Of a DNA stretch of 57,597 nucleotides, positions 27,181 through 35,926 are shown piece by piece (the stretch's first letter is position 1; each line of letters opens with the position of its first letter). Source of the stretch: Prosthecobacter debontii (GTDB lineage Bacteria; Verrucomicrobiota; Verrucomicrobiia; Chthoniobacterales; Chthoniobacteraceae); contig CAMAUI010000011.1 of NCBI GenBank assembly GCA_945861385.1, positions 1 to 57,597 on the forward strand, written 5' to 3'. A program made the translations under genes and the position numbers. Under the pieces are notes generated by a model. The model was not told the origin of the DNA. It was given only the letters and a program-made list of their open reading frames with translations, and ran no database searches.

Positions 27181-28791
27181 TCACGCCACGGTGAGCGCCG
27201 CGCGGGCATCATCCGCAGTCCCCGTCTTCTCGAGGAAATAATCGTAACCTCCCACATACGGAGTCACCCGTCCGCCGCTGACGTGCAGCACCTTGGTCGC
27301 GAGGTGGCGGATGAAATGCACATCGTGCGAGATGAACACCAGCGTGCCCTCGTATCGCTCCAGCGCCATCGTGAGCGACTCCACGGTGTGGATGTCGAGG
27401 TGCGTCGTCGGCTCGTCCATCAGCAGCAGGTTCGGCGGATCCACGAGAAACTTGATGAGATTCAGCCGGCTCTTTTCACCCCCGCTGAGGATCGCGGTCT
27501 TTTTATAAATGTCGTCCTTGCGAAACATGAACGAACCGAGCACCGCACGCGCCTCGTCCTCGCGCATCGCCGGCGCGCTGGTCAAGACCTCGTCGAGCAC
27601 CGACTTGTCCGGATCGAGCGTGTCCGAGCGGTGCTGGCTGAAGTAGCCGATCTTCGCGTTGTGCCCGAGGTTCCGCCCGCCTTTTTGAAACTCGACCACG
27701 CCCGCGAGAATTTTCAGCAGTGTGGATTTGCCCGCGCCATTCGGGCCGACCAGCACCGTGCGTTCGCCGCGCTCGATGGTCAGATCCAGCCCGCAATAAA
27801 CCTGCGTCGCGCCATACGCCATGTGAATTCCCTCCAGCGAAACAGCGCGCTGCCCGCCACGCGGGGGCGGGGGGATTTGAAAGCGAAACGGCTTCCGCGG
27901 GGCCAGCGGCTTCTCGATCTGCTCCATGCGCTCGATCTGCTTGAGCTTGCTCATCGCCTGCGAGGACTTCGATGGCACAGCGCGAAAGCGATCCACGAAT
28001 TCCTGCAGCGCCCGGATTTCCTTCTGCTGATTTTTGTAAGCGGCCAGTTGCTGTTCGTATCGCTCGTCCTTCTGGCGAAGAAAGTCCGTGTAGTTGCCCG
28101 TGTAGGCGATGACCTTCCGCTCCGAGATCTCATGCACCTGCGTCACCACCTCGTCCATGAACTGCCGGTCGTGCGAAATGAGAAGCAGCGCGCCGGAATA
28201 GTTTTTCAGGTAATTTTGCAGCCAGAGCAACGCGAGCAGATCGAGGTGGTTCGTCGGTTCGTCCAGCAGCAGGAGATCCGGCTCCATGACCAACAGCCGC
28301 GCCAGCCGCGCCCGCATGATCCAGCCGCCGCTCATCTCGCACGCCTTCCTTCCGAAGTCCGTGTCGCGAAAACCCAGCCCGCGCAACATCCGCTTCGCCT
28401 TCGTCTCCACCTGCGGATCGTTGAGCGCATCATGCTTGGCGTGCGCCTCCAGGTATTCCGGGCATGCCACATCCCCCGCAGCCTCCAGCTCGTGCAGGCG
28501 CTTCTCCAGCCGCGGCAGTTCATCCACCCGGCCCGTGGCCACATCGAGGATCGTCTCCCCGCCATGCGCCTCGGCCTCCTGCGGAAGATGCCCCACCATC
28601 GTCCACTCATCGCGCGCCACCGTGCCGGAGTCCGCCTCCTTCTGCTTGAGGATGATGGAAAACAACGTCGTCTTGCCCGCGCCATTCGGCCCGACCAGCG
28701 CGACGCGGTCTCCATAATTCACCGCGAACGATGCGCCCTCGAAAAGCACACGCCCGCCCAGACTCATTTTCAGATCTCGAATTGTAACCAT
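27181..28791 (-). CDS. ABC-F family ATPase
   Basis: Start at the ATG at 28789-28791 (MVTIRDLKMSLGGR), giving 536 residues; the longer reading adds unrelated sequence. Two ABC domains without membrane segments: the first Walker A is GPNGAGKTTL with signature EMSGGWIMRARLARLL and Walker B LLLLDEPTNHLDL; the second is GPNGAGKSTLLKIL with signature LSGGEKSRLNL and LLLMDEPTTHLDI. The linker between them is basic and helical (KQIERMEQIEKPLAPRKPF), the P-site interaction motif region of ABC-F proteins. Family members act on ribosomes to relieve stalling or protect from antibiotics; the subfamily (EttA, Uup, YbiT or other) cannot be fixed here. Confidence 0.92.
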   Translation of the reverse strand: MVTIRDLKMSLGGRVLFEGASFAVNYGDRVALVGPNGAGKTTLFSIILKQKEADSGTVARDEWTMVGHLPQEAEAHGGETILDVATGRVDELPRLEKRLHELEAAGDVACPEYLEAHAKHDALNDPQVETKAKRMLRGLGFRDTDFGRKACEMSGGWIMRARLARLLVMEPDLLLLDEPTNHLDLLALLWLQNYLKNYSGALLLISHDRQFMDEVVTQVHEISERKVIAYTGNYTDFLRQKDERYEQQLAAYKNQQKEIRALQEFVDRFRAVPSKSSQAMSKLKQIERMEQIEKPLAPRKPFRFQIPPPPRGGQRAVSLEGIHMAYGATQVYCGLDLTIERGERTVLVGPNGAGKSTLLKILAGVVEFQKGGRNLGHNAKIGYFSQHRSDTLDPDKSVLDEVLTSAPAMREDEARAVLGSFMFRKDDIYKKTAILSGGEKSRLNLIKFLVDPPNLLLMDEPTTHLDIHTVESLTMALERYEGTLVFISHDVHFIRHLATKVLHVSGGRVTPYVGGYDYFLEKTGTADDARAALTVA

Positions 28792-28941
28792 CGAATAAAA
28801 CTCGCCGCTGGAAAATTGCCGCACCCCGCGCGTCCCGAAGTGACCCTCACCCCACGGAAGCCAAGGCCATTGTTTTTTGCCGCGACGAAGCGGGAAAATG
28901 TCGGAACCGCTCTCCGGCGTCAACCGTCCACCTTCAGGGCT

Positions 28942-29685
28942 TCAACTAATCAGCAGCAGCCGCGGCGGATCGCCGGAAACGGTCCCGGGAGCACGGTGGA
29001 TGCACGGCGGCACGGGACTGCCGGGCCAGTCCACGGCGATGCGCCACAGGTTACCGATACCGAAGGAAAACGGCCGCGCGTGCGCGAGCGGGACGTAGTG
29101 GAGGTCATAGCAGTGCTCGTTCAGGTACTCGAGAAATGCGTCGTCATCTTCCCCGCCAAAAAGCCGGAGCAATTCGGCGCGGGTTTCGGGAATGTCCACA
29201 CGCCGTCGCGCCTCCTCATTGCGCAGGCCCTCGCTCGGCAGCCCGTGGTATGTGCAAAGCCACGTGTCTGCCTCCACCGGCGCGCTGTCGGCGTGGAAGG
29301 AAAAGACATCCGTGCGCACCGGCCCCGGCTCCTCGTCGCGTGGGTAGCCGTGGATGCAGTTGAGCACCGGCTCGCGCCCGTGCTCCCGTAGCAGCCGCTG
29401 GTCTTCGAGCAAAATGGAGATTGCCACCCGCCCCGCCGCGCCCACCGGAAGTGCGAGCAGCCCCGCGTCGTCGAGCATGGTGATCCCTTCGCCTGGGCCG
29501 AGCAATTCCACCACTTCGCCAAAATCCCCCGGCAGCACGCGCGGCCAGCAGAGGGCGTTCACGCCATTGGCGAAAGGCGTCGTGAGCAGTTCGTGGAAAC
29601 TTTTCACCGCTTTGATGCGGGCGAAGCTGGAATCCCGGAATGGGTCGTGGCCGGTTCCTTCGGTGATGGCTTCACCGAGGCCCAT
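28942..29685 (-). CDS. Uncharacterised protein with DUF1826-like pattern
   Basis: Start proposed at the ATG at 29683-29685 (MGLGEAITEGTGHDPF), giving 247 residues, overlapping the end of the four-helix-bundle gene by 14 bp. I do not recognise it with confidence. Notable are SFHADSAPVEADTWLCTYHG in the middle and PPCIHRAPGT followed by RLLLIS at the end, an arrangement that recalls DUF1826 proteins (FH.D…LCTYRG…HRSP…RLL) and, more loosely, a two-His iron-binding fold. It is soluble, acidic in the middle and without signal peptide. The overlap suggests joint expression with the upstream gene. Confidence 0.45.
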   Translation of the reverse strand: MGLGEAITEGTGHDPFRDSSFARIKAVKSFHELLTTPFANGVNALCWPRVLPGDFGEVVELLGPGEGITMLDDAGLLALPVGAAGRVAISILLEDQRLLREHGREPVLNCIHGYPRDEEPGPVRTDVFSFHADSAPVEADTWLCTYHGLPSEGLRNEEARRRVDIPETRAELLRLFGGEDDDAFLEYLNEHCYDLHYVPLAHARPFSFGIGNLWRIAVDWPGSPVPPCIHRAPGTVSGDPPRLLLIS

Positions 29686-30382
29686 GCTTTCTCCGTTCAG
29701 TGCGGATGCGGTGCAGCCGCTCCGTGAAACCGCCCTCTTCGGTGAAAGCCGCCGCTTGGGCTTCGATCTGGCGATCCAAGAGCGCACAGGCCACCCCGAT
29801 GAGGACGAGCGCCGCATTCGCCGCGATCTCGGGAAAGGTGGACTGGGTGGACTTCATGGACGGCGCTTTCCCGCTGTGCTGTCCATCGTGTCCATCCCGT
29901 CCATCGAGTCCATGAACCTCCCGCACCCACTCCGCCACGGCGTCAGCCGTGGAGCACCGGCGCGCCACCAGCGCCCTGCGCCGCGGGTCGCCCTCGGGCC
30001 AGAGCGCCAGCCCGCGGTGCCGTAGGAAGTCCTCATAGTCGAGACGCAGTTCTTCGAGACTGGCACGGGCCACATTGGTGAGCTTCAGTTCTGTCTTCTT
30101 CGAGGTGCCGCTGGCCTTGCTGCCTTCGGCGATATTCTGCACCCCCGAGCGTGCCGCCTGCACCATCTGGTCATGAGTGCGGCTCCTCGGGCTGATATAG
30201 CGACCACAAAACCGCACCGTCACATCGTAACAAAGCTGCGCAATCTGAAAGCTCTTGAGCTTCCGATAGCCACCATGCTTCGGGATGAGCGGTTCAGGTT
30301 CCACGGGATTATTCTCCCCCTCCCAAGTCCATCCCGTCAATCCCGTCAATCCCGTCAATCCACCTGCAAACCACCGGCACAT
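29672..30382 (-). CDS. Four-helix-bundle protein of the 'suffix domain' type (S23/IVS-like)
   Basis: A 236-residue protein. Residues of about 35-125 form the four-helix-bundle module (HGGYRKLKSFQIAQLCYDVTV, SRTHDQMVQAARSGVQNIAEGS, shown in part), the family first met in proteins encoded inside 23S rRNA intervening sequences; the remaining C-terminus (CALLDRQIEAQAAAFTEEGG) is the conserved suffix. Two stretches are built of 9-bp repeats: 30332-30358 (giving GLTGLTGLT) near the start and 29883-29912 (giving DGRDGHDG-like text). The start is uncertain because the N-terminal repeat region may be untranslated; a GTG near 30305 is an alternative. Role unknown. Confidence 0.7.
   Translation of the reverse strand: MCRWFAGGLTGLTGLTGWTWEGENNPVEPEPLIPKHGGYRKLKSFQIAQLCYDVTVRFCGRYISPRSRTHDQMVQAARSGVQNIAEGSKASGTSKKTELKLTNVARASLEELRLDYEDFLRHRGLALWPEGDPRRRALVARRCSTADAVAEWVREVHGLDGRDGHDGQHSGKAPSMKSTQSTFPEIAANAALVLIGVACALLDRQIEAQAAAFTEEGGFTERLHRIRTERRKHGPR
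30332..30358. repeat. Three perfect 9-bp tandem repeats
   Basis: tcccgtcaa occurs three times without gap (read as TTGACGGGA on the minus strand). The unit length keeps the frame, so changes in copy number would alter the first residues of the four-helix-bundle protein without breaking it. Confidence 0.9.
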
Positions 30383-30429
30383 GAGCCGCCACCTCCACTC
30401 CGCGTTGTCTTTTCGTTCGCCACCCTCGC

Positions 30430-30462
30430 CGATACCCCCGCCTGGATCTGGCGCGGGTATCG
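30430..30462. other. 13-bp hairpin just downstream of hemQ
   Basis: 30430-30442 pairs with 30450-30462 with one mismatch and a 7-base loop. It lies about 15 bases beyond the hemQ gene's end... on the plus-strand side nearest the four-helix-bundle gene, and no U-tract follows, so a terminator function is weakly supported only. Confidence 0.35.
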
Positions 30463-30476
30463 CGGCAGGAGCGCGT

Positions 30477-31295
30477 TCACAGAAGGTTGCGGCGGAAGAT
30501 CTCCTCGATGGGGAGCTGAAGGCCGACGTAAAATTCCCCGAACTCGCCGTACTGCACCGTCACCTCGTCGAAGCGCATCTCATACACGATGCCCTTGAGG
30601 TCGAGCGGGTCGTGCGCAAGGAGCGTGACGCCCCACTCCCAGTCGTCGAGGCCGGTGCTGCCGGTGATGAGTTGGAGGATTTTGCCGCTCCATTTGCGTC
30701 CGACTTTTGCGTGGCCGCCCATGAGCTTTTTGCGCTGCTCGAAAGGCAGGCCGTACCAATTCTGCCCCGCAGCGCCGCGCCGCTTGGCCATCGGGTAAAA
30801 GCACATGGCCTCCCACGGGGGGAGCACGGGATAAAGGCGGTGCTTTTTATAATGGGCCATGCGTTCGCGCCATTCGGCGAGCGTCTTGTCGAACTCCGGC
30901 GTCCCCTCGGCGGTGCCGCTGGCTTTCAGCTCGGCGATGTAGTCCTCCTCGCTCGTGGTGTATTCGCTCGCCTCGGTCATCGAGTAGAAGCTGTACGCGG
31001 GTGTGAGAATGTCGGGGCCGAGCGAGAGCGTGAGTTTTTTCTCGAGTGCGTTGGCGAGCTGGAGGTCGGCGCAGAGCAGCATGAAGCCGACATCGGCCTT
31101 CGGGGAGACCATCGAGAACGTGAGAATCTGCGCGCCGTCGGTGGTGCGGATTTCCTCGATGAGGTCGGCGAGCCGTGTGCGGGCGTTGAATTTTTCCTCG
31201 TCGGAAAGCATGGCCCACTGGCCGTGCTCGACTTTGTAAAACAGGTGCAGGACGTGCCAGCCTTCGGCGGAGATGAGTTTCGGGATTTCAGTCAT
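30477..31295 (-). CDS. hemQ: Coproheme decarboxylase (chlorite dismutase family)
   Basis: Start taken at the ATG at 31293-31295 (MTEIPKLISAEGW), giving 272 residues; eight more residues are possible. The key catalytic Tyr is Y167 in CFYPMAKRRG, and the proximal heme-ligand His is H195 in MGGHAKVGRKWSG; the spacing of 28 matches Y145/H172 of firmicute HemQ. The enzyme converts coproheme to heme b and marks the coproporphyrin-dependent route. It lies downstream of the ebo genes on the same strand (87 bp gap), perhaps in the same transcript. Confidence 0.9.
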   Translation of the reverse strand: MTEIPKLISAEGWHVLHLFYKVEHGQWAMLSDEEKFNARTRLADLIEEIRTTDGAQILTFSMVSPKADVGFMLLCADLQLANALEKKLTLSLGPDILTPAYSFYSMTEASEYTTSEEDYIAELKASGTAEGTPEFDKTLAEWRERMAHYKKHRLYPVLPPWEAMCFYPMAKRRGAAGQNWYGLPFEQRKKLMGGHAKVGRKWSGKILQLITGSTGLDDWEWGVTLLAHDPLDLKGIVYEMRFDEVTVQYGEFGEFYVGLQLPIEEIFRRNLL

Positions 31296-31382
31296 GGTTT
31301 GAAAAGGAGTGCGCCGCATTTGTTATCCACGGGCGTGCCGGCCTTCCATCCCTATCTTGTCCGTGCCGCGCCGCGGAATTCG

Positions 31383-32582
31383 CTACGGCCGGAAATGCTC
31401 CAGCGCCCATGCGTATTCGCGGGCGATGCTTTCCACGACATCGGGCGGGCGGATCGCCGCCGGCAGCACGTCGAATGTGTAGGTCTCGATCTCCACGTGC
31501 GAGGTCGCCCCATCGAGAATCTGGCGGAAAAAATCCGGGCTCAGCAGGCCGCCGGTGCTGTTGATTTCGCCAGCACCGGTGAAGAAAAGCGGGACGTGAA
31601 AATGCACGCGGGCCTCGCCGACCTCCGCGCGCCCGGCTTCGTCGTTGAGCGCGAGCGGGAGATCGTCCCATGACTTGATCGCGCCGTCGGCGGTGCGTCC
31701 GATGACCTGGTGCAAATAGACAGGCTCGACGAACTGGCGGAGCGCATCCCAAGCGGCGCCGCCGGACTGGATCATGAGCGCGGCGCTGAGCTGGATTTTT
31801 GAAATGCGAATCCCCGCATCACGGTAGGCCTGCAACGAGGCCGCGGGATCCTCGAACTGAAGCGCGACGTGGCACGTGTCGAAGCACACGCCGAGGTGGC
31901 GGCGGATCATTTCCTCCGCATCGCTGGTGTAGCATTTCCGGATGCGCTTCACCTCCTCGACGCCGACGGTCCACATGAGGTCCTGGAAAAACGCGATCGT
32001 CTCCGCCGTCGTCTCGAGGAAGCACGATGGCTCCGGCTCGACGCCGAGGTGGATTTCCCTGCCCGTGTCCTCGCGGATTGCGGCGAGGTAGGCTGCGACC
32101 GCGGCGAGATTCCGCACAATGGTCAGCTTGTCGTCCTCGGTCTCGATCCACTTTTTGAAAGACCCCGGCACCGTGCTGATCGAGCCATCCACGCCCTCCG
32201 GCAGCCATTCGGCGAGGATGTCGCAGACATCGAAAGTGTAATTGAGGCGCTCGCTGGTCCGCCAGTCCGGGGCATAGACGTTTTCCTTGACCGGCCCGTC
32301 ATGGAAGCGGCCGTAGGGGAATGCGTTGACGGTGAAAGGATAGATGTTGTGCTCCGCGAACACATCGAGCGCTGAGCGGCGGAGCTGCGGGTGATTTGCA
32401 AGGTCTTCGACGGCCTTCGCGCCGAGTCGGAGGCCGACGCCGAACCAGGCATCCGGGGCGATCATCCCACGGAGCACCGGCACCTTGGTTTTCAGCGCAG
32501 CCAGTTGATCCGCCCAGCCTTCGCCGGGGTGGATGTTCATGCAGTAGGTCAGATGGACCGGCGGTTGGTGCTGAAGAATCAT
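31383..32582 (-). CDS. eboE: EboE-type TIM-barrel protein
   Basis: A 399-residue protein opening with HLTYCMNIHPGEGWADQ, typical of EboE ('metabolite traffic protein'). It is a xylose-isomerase-like TIM barrel; likely metal ligands are in LGVEPEPSCF and VCFDTCHVALQFED, with VHFHVPLFF near the end. The ebo operon is known from cyanobacteria (linked with scytonemin precursor export), Pseudomonas and several endosymbionts; the exact reaction is unknown. It follows eboD by 32 bp. Confidence 0.82.
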   Translation of the reverse strand: MILQHQPPVHLTYCMNIHPGEGWADQLAALKTKVPVLRGMIAPDAWFGVGLRLGAKAVEDLANHPQLRRSALDVFAEHNIYPFTVNAFPYGRFHDGPVKENVYAPDWRTSERLNYTFDVCDILAEWLPEGVDGSISTVPGSFKKWIETEDDKLTIVRNLAAVAAYLAAIREDTGREIHLGVEPEPSCFLETTAETIAFFQDLMWTVGVEEVKRIRKCYTSDAEEMIRRHLGVCFDTCHVALQFEDPAASLQAYRDAGIRISKIQLSAALMIQSGGAAWDALRQFVEPVYLHQVIGRTADGAIKSWDDLPLALNDEAGRAEVGEARVHFHVPLFFTGAGEINSTGGLLSPDFFRQILDGATSHVEIETYTFDVLPAAIRPPDVVESIAREYAWALEHFRP

Positions 32583-32614
32583 GCGTCCGATGAGAGGGCG
32601 GACGCTCTACCTGC

Positions 32615-33784
32615 TCAGGCCACCGGCTGCAACTCCTTTAGGCACAGCTCCATCAGGGCGAGGTCAATCTCGTGGACCTCGAAGCGCGCGCCGATCCCGT
32701 GCGGATAGGTCACGCAGAGTTCGCCGCCGAGATGCTCGCGGAAGTCACGGATGCCGGCAAAAATTTCGAGCTGTCCGGATTTGTCGCGCGCGAGGACGGC
32801 GTCGTGCCAGAGCTGGAAGCCGCTCGTTTTCAGCCCTTGCGCGATGGCCTCGTATTCGTCGCGGGAAATCCACCCTTTCTCGCGCGCGTAGCAGGAGTCC
32901 AGCAGCACGCCGAACGCAACCGCCTCGCCGTGGCTGATCGCGAAGCCCGACATCAGCTCGAGCTTGTGCGCGGACCAGTGGCCGAAATCGAGCGGCCGCG
33001 CGCGGCCGTACTCGAACGGGTCGCCATTCGAGCGGATGTGGGCGAGGTGTTCGTCGGCGCAGCGATAGACGAGCTGCTCCATCGCGGCGGCATCGCGCGC
33101 GGGAAACCGGGCGGCGTTTTCGCACAGCCAGTCGAAAAATGCGGCATCGCGGATGATGGCGACCTTCCACGCCTCGGCCACGCCGCAGAGCCAGTCCCGC
33201 TGCGGGAGGGTGAGGAGGAACTCGAAATCATTGAGCACCGCAAATGGCGGCGCGAAAGAACCGACGGCGTTTTTTCCACCGAGGTAATTCACGCCGTTCT
33301 TCACCCCCACGCCGGCGTCGTTCTGGCCGAGCACCGTCGTCGGCACGCGCACCTGGCGCAGGCCGCGATGCACCAGCGCGGCGGCAAGGCCCACGGCATC
33401 CATCACGGCGCCTCCGCCGACGATGATGACGAACGACTGCCGGTCCATGTGCAGCCCAAGCATCCGGCGCATGAATGTCTCGACGAGCGCGAAGTCGTTC
33501 TTGATCGCCTCGCCACCCGTGACGATTTGCGGCGGCGCGGCGAGTTCGAGCTGATCCCCGTACGCTGCAAAATACGCGGCCACCTCGCCCACGAGGCCTG
33601 GGCGCACATCGGCCACGTGCGAGTCAATGTACACCAGCGCGCGATGGCGCCGCTTTTCACCGAGCCGATCCAGCGTCCCGGACAGGACCGGGTTGTCCGC
33701 GCGGAAAAGGCCGCGCGTGAAAGTGACGGGAAAATCCCACGTCACCGAGATGCTCTGCTGGATAGTGCGGGCGTGGTCGGTCAT
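32615..33784 (-). CDS. eboD: EboD-type sugar phosphate cyclase (3-dehydroquinate synthase family)
   Basis: Start at the ATG at 33782-33784, fixed by an ATGA overlap with eboF, giving 389 residues. NAD-binding segments are FVIIVGGGAVMDAVGLAAAL and PTTVLGQNDAGVGVKNGVN; metal ligands lie in LCGVAEAWKVAIIRD, DFGHWSAHKLE and SHGEAVAFGVLL. In true AroB the motifs are GGGV.GD and GHT.GHAxE; the altered text points to the EboD branch, whose substrate is thought to be a sugar phosphate. The C-terminal AroB-like extension is complete. Confidence 0.85.
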   Translation of the reverse strand: MTDHARTIQQSISVTWDFPVTFTRGLFRADNPVLSGTLDRLGEKRRHRALVYIDSHVADVRPGLVGEVAAYFAAYGDQLELAAPPQIVTGGEAIKNDFALVETFMRRMLGLHMDRQSFVIIVGGGAVMDAVGLAAALVHRGLRQVRVPTTVLGQNDAGVGVKNGVNYLGGKNAVGSFAPPFAVLNDFEFLLTLPQRDWLCGVAEAWKVAIIRDAAFFDWLCENAARFPARDAAAMEQLVYRCADEHLAHIRSNGDPFEYGRARPLDFGHWSAHKLELMSGFAISHGEAVAFGVLLDSCYAREKGWISRDEYEAIAQGLKTSGFQLWHDAVLARDKSGQLEIFAGIRDFREHLGGELCVTYPHGIGARFEVHEIDLALMELCLKELQPVA

Positions 33785-35067
33785 GCCTGTGCGTTCATCC
33801 ACTCCTGCGTTGCGCGGGCGAGGTCAAGTTGTGTGACGGGGACTGTGGAAAGTTTCAGCGAGCTTGCCCATGCGATTTCCATCCCCGCGCGGTTGCTCGC
33901 GTGCGTGCCGTGGATTTTGTCCGTGTTGAAGCTCACGGTCCCCGGCGGCCAGCCGAAGTACAGCTCGCACGGGTCGTAGCCCGGCTTGTTGTGGATGTCC
34001 ACGTGGCCCGCGAAGTCCGGCGCCTCAGTGCGCCCCGTGAACCACGGATACGCGAACCACGCCCCCTCTTCCGCGACGATGATCAGATCACCGCTCCGCC
34101 TGTGCGCCAGCCCGCGCGCGGCCTGCTCCTCTTTCCCGAATATCTGCGCGATGCCCGGCATCCCCGTCAGCGCCGCTCGTGCCGCCTGCACGGACTCCGC
34201 ATCCCGGCAGTACACGTGCGCCACGCCGTGATCGCTCACCGCGAACGCCCGCGCCGAATAAAAATCCGGATACGCCATCCCGCGTACGTCGCGCGTCGCG
34301 AAAAGCCCCGCCTCGCGCAGCCTGCGATTTGGAAAAACCGCGCCGCCCGTCACCGGCTCGATCGCGTAATCGCCGAACACCAGCCAGTCGTACCCGCATT
34401 CCTCCGCCTTCGCCTCGATGCGCGCGAGGTAGCCGAGCACGAGATCGAGCGCCTTGTCCGCCTCCGGGCTGTCCGGGCCGTGCCGCTGAAGATCGTAGTC
34501 GAGGTGCGGGATGTAGGTGAGCAAGAGATCGGGCGCGAAATCCGGCATCTCCATGACCGCGCAGATCGCGTCCACGATCCAGTCCGACGACTTGTGATTC
34601 GCGAGCGGGCCCCAGTAGTTCATCAAGTTGAACGGACGGCCGATGTGTTCGTTCAGCCGCTCCTCGAGCACTGCCGGCTGGGTGTGGCAGGACTGCATCA
34701 ACCCGCCGCCGTGCTTGTGGACCGGCCACGGCGACACCACCAGATCCACAGCTTCGCCGAGCGATTGCTGCCAGAACATCATCCCCACTTTTTTCCCCCG
34801 CGCCCGGAACTGCTCCCAAATCCGCGGCCCCTCGACCAGCCGCGAGGACTGCTCCCAAAACAGCACCTTCCGCACATCGGGAAAGAAAAGCCCGTTTGCC
34901 ACGAGCCCGTGGCCGCCGGTCGGCAGCGCGGTGCGGAAGCTCGCCTGCACCGGGCAGGTCACGGCGGGGAAAATCGCCTGCGCCGGGCGGAATCCAGCGA
35001 GGTGCGACACGAGATTCCACCCGAGAGCGGCGACATCCACTACAAGTAATTTCCGTTTTTCAGGCAT
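33781..35067 (-). CDS. eboF: EboF-type alkaline phosphatase-superfamily protein (phosphodiesterase/nucleotide pyrophosphatase-like)
   Basis: A 428-residue protein starting MPEKRKLLVVDVAALGWN. The nucleophile region is TCPVQASFRTALPTGGHG, with metal-binding text YIPHLDYDLQRHGPDS, VFGDYAIEPV and FAVSDHGVAHVY, as in the AP-superfamily phosphodiesterases. No signal peptide, so cytoplasmic. It is first in a unit with eboD (ATGA overlap) and eboE, and diverges from rsmI by 109 bp. Genes eboA, eboB (TatD-like) and eboC (UbiA-like) are not next to it. Confidence 0.82.
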   Translation of the reverse strand: MPEKRKLLVVDVAALGWNLVSHLAGFRPAQAIFPAVTCPVQASFRTALPTGGHGLVANGLFFPDVRKVLFWEQSSRLVEGPRIWEQFRARGKKVGMMFWQQSLGEAVDLVVSPWPVHKHGGGLMQSCHTQPAVLEERLNEHIGRPFNLMNYWGPLANHKSSDWIVDAICAVMEMPDFAPDLLLTYIPHLDYDLQRHGPDSPEADKALDLVLGYLARIEAKAEECGYDWLVFGDYAIEPVTGGAVFPNRRLREAGLFATRDVRGMAYPDFYSARAFAVSDHGVAHVYCRDAESVQAARAALTGMPGIAQIFGKEEQAARGLAHRRSGDLIIVAEEGAWFAYPWFTGRTEAPDFAGHVDIHNKPGYDPCELYFGWPPGTVSFNTDKIHGTHASNRAGMEIAWASSLKLSTVPVTQLDLARATQEWMNAQA

Positions 35068-35176
35068 GAAGGGCGCGTAGGAAACCAGCTTCGCCGGAAA
35101 ATGCTAGCGGCTCCGTGCAAAAAGTACGCCCGGCCTGCCACGCTTGCGCTGCCGGCGGGGGTGGCCATAAAGGGTC

Positions 35177-35839
35177 ATGCTTTTTCTCGTCCCGACGCCC
35201 ATCGGCAATCTCGGCGACATCACGGCCCGCGCCATCGAGGTGCTTCGCAGCGTGGATGTCATCGCGTGCGAGGACACACGGCACAGCGGGAACCTGCTCC
35301 GGCATTTGCAAATCTCGAAGCCGCTCGTGAGCTACCACGAGCACAACGAAGCCCGCCGCACGGCGGAGCTGATCGGGCGGCTCGGCGCGGGGGAAAAGGT
35401 CGCGATCATCACGGATGCGGGGATGCCAGGGATCAGCGACCCCGGGCACCGCCTGCTGCGCGCCTGCCAGGAGCGCGGCCTGCCATACACGGTGCTGCCG
35501 GGGCCGAGCGCGCTGCTCACCGCGCTGATCGGATCCGGCTTTGACGCGGAGCGTTTTTTTTATGGCGGGTTCCTGCCGGTCAAAAGCGGGGGCCGGGAGC
35601 GCGAACTGCGCGCCGCCGCTGAACGCGATGAGACAACGGTGTTTTTCGAGTCACCGCACCGGATCCTGAAAACGCTCGCCGCGGGCGCGGGGATCTTCGG
35701 CGACCGGCAGCTCTGCGTCGCCCGCGAACTCACGAAGACCTTCGAGGAATTCCGCCGGGGCACGGCAGCCGGGCTGCTCGATCATTATTCCGCGCATCCG
35801 GCGAAGGGCGAGATTGTGCTCATCGTTGCGGGCAGGTAA
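35177..35839 (+). CDS. rsmI: 16S rRNA (cytidine-1402-2'-O)-methyltransferase
   Basis: A 220-residue tetrapyrrole-methylase-fold enzyme with the RsmI signatures LFLVPTPIGNLGDITARAIEVL, CEDTRHSGNLL, IITDAGMPGISDPGHRLL and VFFESPHRI. It lacks the C-terminal extension some RsmI proteins have and ends at GEIVLIVAG, a full core. It modifies C1402 in the decoding centre together with RsmH. An 87-bp gap separates it from the next gene. Confidence 0.95.
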   Translation: MLFLVPTPIGNLGDITARAIEVLRSVDVIACEDTRHSGNLLRHLQISKPLVSYHEHNEARRTAELIGRLGAGEKVAIITDAGMPGISDPGHRLLRACQERGLPYTVLPGPSALLTALIGSGFDAERFFYGGFLPVKSGGRERELRAAAERDETTVFFESPHRILKTLAAGAGIFGDRQLCVARELTKTFEEFRRGTAAGLLDHYSAHPAKGEIVLIVAGR

Positions 35840-35926
35840 TTTTCGTGCCGCCGGCGGGCCGGATTCCTTTCCAATACCCGGTGGCACTGCCGATTATCCT
35901 GCCACACAGTATCCGACAACCTGCCC

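Noticed and set aside
27283-29391. A 702-codon plus-strand frame over the ABC-F gene
   Set aside because: Antisense to both Walker motifs and signatures of the ABC-F ATPase; composition typical of a shadow frame.
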